Source of the DNA: Ignavibacteriales bacterium
GTDB lineage: Bacteria; Bacteroidota; Ignavibacteria; Ignavibacteriales; Melioribacteraceae
DNA: 5,346 nt
Reading direction: 5' to 3'
Assembly: GCA_020059785.1 (NCBI GenBank)
Contig: JAGVBL010000278.1
Span: 1 to 5,346, forward strand
Positions 1 to 4,203 of the stretch are shown here, in pieces. How positions within the stretch are numbered: the stretch's first letter is position 1; the number at the start of each line of letters is the position of its first letter. Made by a program: the position numbers and the translations under genes. Under the pieces are notes generated by a model. That model was not told the DNA's origin and made no database searches. It worked only from the letters and a program-made list of their open reading frames with translations.

Positions 1-8
1 CGTTCTTA

Positions 9-16
9 TAAATTTG
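9..16 (+). promoter_or_regulatory. Possible Bacteroidota-type -7 promoter element (TAnnTTTG) for the C1 peptidase
   Basis: The bases TAAATTTG match the TAnnTTTG -7 consensus known for the primary sigma factor of Bacteroidota. The element lies 37 bases before the peptidase ATG, which would give a leader of roughly 30 bases. The matching -33 element would fall left of the window and cannot be checked. An AT-rich background produces this six-base pattern by chance fairly often, so the call rests on its position and on a second example before the kinase gene. Confidence 0.35.
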
Positions 17-42
17 AAAAGGAATTTTAATAAATTATCCTC

Positions 43-50
43 AAGGGGGT
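43..50 (+). promoter_or_regulatory. Ribosome binding site of the C1 peptidase
   Basis: AAGGGGGT lies three bases before the ATG at 54 and differs from the ideal AAGGAGGT by one base. It fixes the start at 54. The signal peptide beginning directly at that methionine supports the same start. Confidence 0.7.
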
Positions 51-53
51 AAC

Positions 54-1208
54 ATGAACCACTTCAAATCCATATTTCGACTAATAATAATTTTAATACT
101 TGTTCCGCTTGTAATCTTAGGACAGGGAAAGAAAAAGAAAGAGGCGTATGAATTTACAATGATTCATCAGGTTAAAACCACGCCCGTTAAAAATCAATCA
201 AAGACCGGAACCTGCTGGTCTTTTGCAACAACTTCATTTATAGAAACAGAATTAATAAGAATGGGAAAGGGAGAACATATTCTTTCTCCAATGTGGTTTG
301 TCCGGTTTGCTTATCCGGATAAGGCAGAAAAATATATCCGGTATCACGGCTCTTACAATTTTGGTGTTGGCGGACAGGCACATGATGTAACAAATGTTGT
401 GAAACAATTTGGATTTGTTCCCGAAGAAATTTACAAAGGAATGAACATAGGAGAAGATGAACACAACCACGGAGAAATGGCTTCGGTACTGGATGGAATT
501 GTTGATGCGGTAAAAAAGAATCGCGGCGGCAAAATTACTCCTATCTGGAAAAATGTATTTGATTCCGCTCTGAATATTTATTTGGGAAAACCGGTTGAAG
601 AATTTACATATAAGGGGAATATTTATACGCCGAAGAGCTTTGTAGAGTCGCTTGGCTTTAATGCCAATGATTATGTTGAAGTAACATCATATTCTCATCG
701 TCCGTTCTATTCGGCATTCGATCTTGAAATTCCTGATAACTGGAGCAAGGATAATTATTACAATGTTCCTATTGATGAGTTGATGTCAATAATCGATTAT
801 GCTCTTTCAAACGGTTACTCTGTTTGCTGGGATGGAGATGTAAGCGAAAAAGAATTTGATAGAAAAAAAGGAATTGCAATTGTGCCTTTGGATCCTGTAG
901 AAATTAAAGAGGGTGAGGAAGAAAAATCAGAAGCTCCGGCTAAGGAAAAATCTATTACACAGGAAATGAGACAGACCACATTTGATAATTACACCACAAC
1001 CGACGACCACCTAATGCATTTAACCGGACTGGCAAAAGACCAGAATGGTGCAAAATACTATTACACAAAAAACTCATGGGGCACAAAAGATAAAAAGTAC
1101 GACGGTTACTGGTATATGAGCGAGCCATATGTTCGTCTTAAAACCGTTGCAATAATGATTCACAAGAATGCAATCCCTACGGAGATTAAAGCAAAGTTAG
1201 GATTATAG
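54..1208 (+). CDS. Exported C1 family cysteine peptidase, bleomycin hydrolase/aminopeptidase C type
   Basis: This is a 384-residue papain-fold peptidase of the bleomycin hydrolase/PepC group (C1B), which trims amino-terminal residues from peptides. Seen in the sequence: a basic start and hydrophobic core at residues 5-23, then GQGKKKK, which looks like an export signal cleaved near G23/Q24. The oxyanion-hole Gln is Q48 and the nucleophile is C54 in TGTCWSFA. The histidine is most likely H319 in DDHLMHLTG, aligned to MTHAM of bleomycin hydrolase, and the Asn is N340 in KNSWG. The triad is therefore intact. As in C1B enzymes there is no long propeptide, since the active-site Cys comes about 30 residues after the signal. 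A Glu/Lys/Ala-rich linker at about 282-300 sits before the histidine region. Classical members are cytosolic and about 450 residues, so export and the shorter length set this one apart. The gene stands alone, with its own ribosome binding site and terminator. The substrate cannot be read from the sequence, and endopeptidase activity remains possible. Confidence 0.88.
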   Translation: MNHFKSIFRLIIILILVPLVILGQGKKKKEAYEFTMIHQVKTTPVKNQSKTGTCWSFATTSFIETELIRMGKGEHILSPMWFVRFAYPDKAEKYIRYHGSYNFGVGGQAHDVTNVVKQFGFVPEEIYKGMNIGEDEHNHGEMASVLDGIVDAVKKNRGGKITPIWKNVFDSALNIYLGKPVEEFTYKGNIYTPKSFVESLGFNANDYVEVTSYSHRPFYSAFDLEIPDNWSKDNYYNVPIDELMSIIDYALSNGYSVCWDGDVSEKEFDRKKGIAIVPLDPVEIKEGEEEKSEAPAKEKSITQEMRQTTFDNYTTTDDHLMHLTGLAKDQNGAKYYYTKNSWGTKDKKYDGYWYMSEPYVRLKTVAIMIHKNAIPTEIKAKLGL

Positions 1209-1212
1209 TTCT

Positions 1213-1253
1213 AAAAACCCCGGTAACATTTCTGTTTATCGGGGTATTTGTTT
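1213..1253 (+). terminator. Rho-independent terminator after the C1 peptidase
   Basis: A 10-bp stem pairs ACCCCGGTAA (1217-1226) with TTATCGGGGT (1236-1245), with one G-U wobble and a 9-base loop. It starts nine bases after the stop codon and is followed by the T-rich ATTTGTTT. The A-run before the stem gives a TTTTT tail on the minus strand, so it may work in both directions. Confidence 0.82.
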
Positions 1254-1394
1254 AAGGTGCACTCTTCCACCCGGTTCATTTATCCTTTCTAATTGCAAAA
1301 TAAATTATTGGCTACCATTTAGTCTTTTTTGTCGGCAAAAAAATAGGAGTATTAAGATAAAATCATGAGATGTAAAAAAATTATTTAGCGGGTA
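1254..1394. other. Noncoding spacer between peptidase terminator and kinase promoter region
   Basis: I see no convincing gene here. The only notable structures are the T/A inverted repeat at 1325-1342 and A7 runs at 1337-1343 and 1374-1380. A seven-codon frame at 1365-1388 has no well-spaced ribosome binding site. A weak sigma70-like pair, TTGTCG (1329-1334) and TAAGAT (1353-1358), matches only four of six bases in each half. Confidence 0.5.
1325..1342. repeat. Short inverted repeat TTTTTTG/CAAAAAA
   Basis: TTTTTTG (1325-1331) and CAAAAAA (1336-1342) are perfect 7-base inverted arms around the 4-base centre TCGG. The arms are almost all A/T, so the RNA hairpin would be weak. As DNA it could be a protein-binding palindrome or a bendable tract about 100 bases before the kinase gene. 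Chance occurrence in AT-rich spacer DNA is also plausible. Confidence 0.35.
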
Positions 1395-1425
1395 TTGTCA
1401 ACTCATCCAACTCTTTGTAGTTTTG
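1395..1425 (+). promoter_or_regulatory. Candidate promoter of the kinase-redoxin operon
   Basis: TAGTTTTG at 1418-1425 matches the TAnnTTTG -7 consensus of Bacteroidota. A TTG at 1395-1397 lies 20 bases upstream, at the spacing expected for the short -33 element. Transcription would then begin around 1430-1433, leaving a leader of only 13-16 bases that still includes the ribosome binding site. This fits the known consensus but is not experimentally supported. Confidence 0.42.
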
Positions 1426-1429
1426 ACAA
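1395..1429. repeat. Inverted repeat TTGTCAA-N21-TTGACAA, possible operator
   Basis: TTGTCAA (1395-1401) and TTGACAA (1423-1429) are exact reverse complements separated by 21 bases. The arms sit on the candidate -33 and -7 promoter elements, with centres 28 bases apart, as a dimeric or looping regulator might need. Seven-base arms are short enough to arise by chance. Confidence 0.35.
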
Positions 1430-1436
1430 GCATTAA

Positions 1437-1441
1437 AAGGA
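1437..1441 (+). promoter_or_regulatory. Ribosome binding site of the histidine kinase
   Basis: AAGGA ends four bases before the ATG at 1446, in an A-rich leader. It is weaker than the sites before the other two plus-strand genes. It agrees with a start that begins directly with a signal peptide. Confidence 0.55.
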
Positions 1442-1445
1442 AAAT

Positions 1446-3401
1446 ATGCTAAACAAAACATTTGTTTTAATCTTTACTATAACAACAATTCTCTTTTCTC
1501 AAACTGCAATAGATTCTATAAACAAAAACATTTCCACACTTGACGATTCCGACAAAGCAAGAATTTTACTTGACGAAACCTGGAAGAGAAGAAGCAATGA
1601 ACCGCTTGTTGCTATTCAGCTGGGAAAGGAAGCTTTAAACATATATAAGAGCATTGAGGATTTATCCGGGCTGGCGCGGGCAAATAATTATCTTGGAATT
1701 GTATATAGTAATATTGGCGCAACCGAAGTTGCAAACGTACATTATAAAGAAGCTCTTAAAATCGCACAATCGGCTAACGATCTTACCCAAATTGCATATT
1801 CTTATAATAATCTCGGGGAAATATTCCGTACAAAAAGCGACGTTGTAAAGGCAACAGAATATATTCAGAGGGCAATTCAAATTTTCGAATCTAATAACGA
1901 TCAACGGGGACTTGCATACTGTTATATAAACCTGGGCCGGCTATATGATGCACAGGATGATTTTAACAAAGCGCTCGACTTTTTTGACAAAGCAAATAAC
2001 ATTGCACAGCAATTAAACTATGAAGATATGCACGACCGAATTCTCCTTTCTATTGCCCGAATTGCTCAAAGAACGGGGGATTATTCAAGAGCAGAACAAA
2101 CCTATCATACACTAGAAAATATTTATACCAAAAGTAATTACCTGAAAGGGATTGCAGGAGTATGGCGGGGATTAGGTGAGCTTGCTTACACAAAAAAGAA
2201 GTACGATGACGCCATCGATTACACATCAAGATCGATAGAACTCAATAGAAAAATATATGATCCAGAAGGAGAGATAAACAGCTTAAATAGTATTGCCAGA
2301 ATTTACATTACACTAAATAATTTTAATGCCGGCAACAAATATTTATCACTTGCATTAAGCAAAGCAAAAGAAATAAACTCGCCCACACTTACCGCATTAA
2401 CATATAAAACTTACTATGAATTATTCAAACAGGTTGGAAGACTCGACAGCGCTTTATACTACCACGAAAAATATCATAACCTGAAAGATTCTATTGTTAC
2501 CAAAGAGGAAATTATTAAACTTGGCGAACTTGAATCGCTTATTAAAATTGAAAAAGCTGAGAGAGATAAAGAAATTGTTCAAAAAGAGTTGGAGAACCAG
2601 ACAGAACAAAGAAATTATTTAATAATAATTGCTATTCTGTCTATACTGCTTGCTATCATTTTGTTAATTCGTTATTTCGATAAGAAAAAAATTTCTGAAG
2701 AACTAAAAAGCATAAATGTTGTAAGAGAAAAATTTTTCCGAATTATTGCGCACGATTTACGGGAACCATTCGGCGCAACTTTTACAGCGCTGGGATTACT
2801 TAAAGAACAATACGACGATTTATCCGAAGCAGAGAAAAAAGAAGCAATTGAAATGGTTGGCGGATTAATTAAAAAAGATTTCGACCTTCTTGAAAACCTC
2901 CTGATGTGGGCAAAGAATCAAAGAAATGAAATTAACTTTAAGCCGATCAGGCTTGCTTTGAAACCGGTTATCAAGAAAATAATTCAATTAATAGAAACAA
3001 GTTTAACCAGCAAAAATATCTCTCTAAGTATTGAAACCGGTGATTCGTTTGAAGTTTATGCGGACGAGCAGATGTTAAACACAATTCTCCGTAACATTAT
3101 TTTCAATGCCGTAAAATTCACAAATATAAACGGGCATATAAAAATATCCGGCGAGTGTTCTGATGGAAACTGCATAATCAAAATATCGGATGATGGTATA
3201 GGAATGGATCAGGATACAATCAAAGATCTTTTTGCCTTAGATAGAAAAACTATTTCTAAGGGAACTGCCGGCGAATCTGGTTCGGGGCTTGGAATGATTC
3301 TGGTTAAAGAATTTGTCGATACTCATAAAGGTACTATTACAATAGATAGCGAACCGGGAAAAGGTACAACCGTAACTCTCTCGCTACCTCAGAAATTATA
3401 A
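1446..3401 (+). CDS. Membrane-bound sensor histidine kinase with exported TPR sensor domain
   Basis: This 651-residue protein senses a signal outside the inner membrane and should autophosphorylate on histidine inside. Domains in order: a signal peptide at about 1-20 (hydrophobic core then FSQTA); seven TPR units with repeat-start motifs at residues 81, 121, 161, 201, 241, 281 and 321, an exact 40-residue spacing; a charged coiled coil at about 350-389; one membrane span at about 391-409; the DHp domain with phospho-acceptor H436 in IIAHDLREPFG; and the ATPase domain with N-box N554 in NAVKFT, G1 box DDGIGM (582-587) and G2 box GSGLGM (612-617). The kinase core is complete and looks active. 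There is no receiver or output domain, and no response regulator nearby, so the partner must be encoded elsewhere. TPRs usually bind peptides or proteins, but the ligand is unknown. The redoxin gene follows after 26 bases with no terminator between, so the two are probably cotranscribed. Confidence 0.9.
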   Translation: MLNKTFVLIFTITTILFSQTAIDSINKNISTLDDSDKARILLDETWKRRSNEPLVAIQLGKEALNIYKSIEDLSGLARANNYLGIVYSNIGATEVANVHYKEALKIAQSANDLTQIAYSYNNLGEIFRTKSDVVKATEYIQRAIQIFESNNDQRGLAYCYINLGRLYDAQDDFNKALDFFDKANNIAQQLNYEDMHDRILLSIARIAQRTGDYSRAEQTYHTLENIYTKSNYLKGIAGVWRGLGELAYTKKKYDDAIDYTSRSIELNRKIYDPEGEINSLNSIARIYITLNNFNAGNKYLSLALSKAKEINSPTLTALTYKTYYELFKQVGRLDSALYYHEKYHNLKDSIVTKEEIIKLGELESLIKIEKAERDKEIVQKELENQTEQRNYLIIIAILSILLAIILLIRYFDKKKISEELKSINVVREKFFRIIAHDLREPFGATFTALGLLKEQYDDLSEAEKKEAIEMVGGLIKKDFDLLENLLMWAKNQRNEINFKPIRLALKPVIKKIIQLIETSLTSKNISLSIETGDSFEVYADEQMLNTILRNIIFNAVKFTNINGHIKISGECSDGNCIIKISDDGIGMDQDTIKDLFALDRKTISKGTAGESGSGLGMILVKEFVDTHKGTITIDSEPGKGTTVTLSLPQKL

Positions 3402-3415
3402 ATATTTTTTAAATT

Positions 3416-3425
3416 GAAGGAGGTG
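3416..3425 (+). promoter_or_regulatory. Near-perfect Shine-Dalgarno of the redoxin gene
   Basis: GAAGGAGGTG contains the full AGGAGGTG anti-Shine-Dalgarno complement, and its AGGAGG core ends four bases before the ATG at 3428. It is the strongest site in the window. It suggests the second gene of the operon is translated efficiently and independently of the kinase. It also fixes the start. Confidence 0.85.
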
Positions 3426-3427
3426 TT

Positions 3428-4111
3428 ATGTTCAGGATAAACAACTCTATTCTAATATTTCTATTCTTTATTGCTCCATTCACATACGCACAAATTCAAC
3501 CGGCAATGTTAGACAGACCGATGACCAATTTTACAATGCCAACATACGACGGCAAAACTGTTTCACTTTCCGATTTTAAAGGAAAGAATGTTTTGATTGT
3601 TTTTCCGCGCGGGTATGCTGCCGAAAACCGCTGGTGCTCTATTTGTAATTACCAGTATGCACAGATGCTGGATCTTGACAAAAAAATTAAGGGAAAGGCA
3701 GACCTACAAATTCTATATGTCTTCCCATATAGCGAAGAAAAAACCCACGAATGGTTTGATGCATTTCCTGATCAAATGGCCGGCATTGAAGCCATGAAAA
3801 CGCCGAAAGATCAGAGTGAACAAAGCTTGCGAAGAGCCGCATTTGCAAAAAATTATTTTACAGAGAAATACGAATTTAAAAAGGGAGAAGTACCTACTCC
3901 ATTTCCAATTCTAATTGATTCCGCGAGAACCGTTTCTAAATCGTTAGGATTATTTATGACCGAATGGGGTGGTTCTAAAGTTGATCAGAATATACCGGCT
4001 GTTTTCTTACTGGATAAAAACGGTGTGCTGAAATTTAAGTACATCGGTCAGTCCACTGCCGATAGACCGGGTGTTGATTATTTGATTAAGGTACTTGAAA
4101 AATTACTATAG
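3428..4111 (+). CDS. Exported thioredoxin-fold redoxin (AhpC/TSA-TlpA-like) with CxxC motif
   Basis: This 227-residue protein is a probable thiol-disulfide oxidoreductase of the redoxin/peroxiredoxin superfamily acting outside the inner membrane. Seen: a signal peptide at about 1-21 ending TYA/Q, a clear signal peptidase I site; the typical redoxin opening MTNFTMPTYDGKTVSLSDFKGK (two adjoining parts, residues 32-53); the strand NVLIVFPRGY; then WCSIC with C70 and C73. The probable cis-proline is P190 in NIPAVFLLDKNG, followed by the terminal strand LKFKYIGQ. An insert rich in charged residues occupies about 103-156. The peroxiredoxin signature TxxC is absent before C70, so a CxxC exchange mechanism as in TlpA/ResA fits better than classical peroxidase chemistry, though a peroxidase role is not excluded. 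At 227 residues it is longer than a minimal TlpA-like domain. It follows the kinase by 26 bases and is probably the last gene of that operon, ending at the hairpin at 4142-4169. Confidence 0.8.
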   Translation: MFRINNSILIFLFFIAPFTYAQIQPAMLDRPMTNFTMPTYDGKTVSLSDFKGKNVLIVFPRGYAAENRWCSICNYQYAQMLDLDKKIKGKADLQILYVFPYSEEKTHEWFDAFPDQMAGIEAMKTPKDQSEQSLRRAAFAKNYFTEKYEFKKGEVPTPFPILIDSARTVSKSLGLFMTEWGGSKVDQNIPAVFLLDKNGVLKFKYIGQSTADRPGVDYLIKVLEKLL

Positions 4112-4137
4112 CCTTACATCTTATTTAATGTATTTCA

Positions 4138-4153
4138 CGCAGAGTCCGCAAAG
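4138..4153. repeat. Tandem CGCAGAG/CGCAAAG heptamers inside the terminator
   Basis: CGCAGAG (4138-4144) and CGCAAAG (4147-4153) are imperfect direct repeats with a 9-base period. On the minus strand they read CTTTGCG and CTCTGCG just before TGAAA. This resembles short interspersed motifs of the CTTTGCG-type seen in many environmental bacterial genomes. That resemblance is from memory and has not been searched. Confidence 0.35.
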
Positions 4154-4186
4154 GTTTAGATGCGGACTCGTTTAATTTTGATTTTC
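4142..4186 (+). terminator. Rho-independent terminator of the kinase-redoxin operon
   Basis: GAGTCCGCA (4142-4150) pairs perfectly with TGCGGACTC (4161-4169), giving a 9-bp stem and a 10-base loop. The T-rich tract GTTTAATTTTGATTTTC follows on the plus strand. On the minus strand the hairpin is not followed by a T-run, so it is a poorer terminator for uvrB. A T6 stretch at 4198-4203 lies just beyond the uvrB stop but has no hairpin before it. Confidence 0.82.
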
Positions 4187-4203
4187 TTGCTCTAATAAAA
4201 AAT

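Noticed and set aside
252..470. Open frame on the minus strand inside the peptidase gene, up to 72 codons
   Set aside because: It is antisense to a strongly conserved catalytic gene, shows no recognisable motif and has no clear ribosome binding site.
1365..1388. Seven-codon frame (ATG to TAG) upstream of the kinase, considered as a leader peptide
   Set aside because: The nearest AGGAG lies 15 bases or more away, it lies upstream of the candidate transcription start, and there is no attenuator hairpin after it.
1423..1428. TTGACA, a perfect sigma70 -35 hexamer
   Set aside because: A -10 element at the usual 17-base spacing would fall on or after the kinase start codon, so it cannot drive this gene. 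It is better seen as one arm of the inverted repeat.
1654..1904. Overlapping open frames on both strands inside the kinase TPR region
   Set aside because: They lie out of frame within well-supported 40-residue TPR coding sequence; their composition is what a shifted or antisense reading would give.
3388..3410. T6 run after the kinase stop, considered as a terminator splitting the operon
   Set aside because: The upstream bases can form only a weak all-A/T pairing with no G/C stem, so read-through into the redoxin gene is expected.
3597..3797. 66-codon frame overlapping the redoxin gene in another frame
   Set aside because: It has no homology features, and the main frame carries the CxxC motif and signal peptide.
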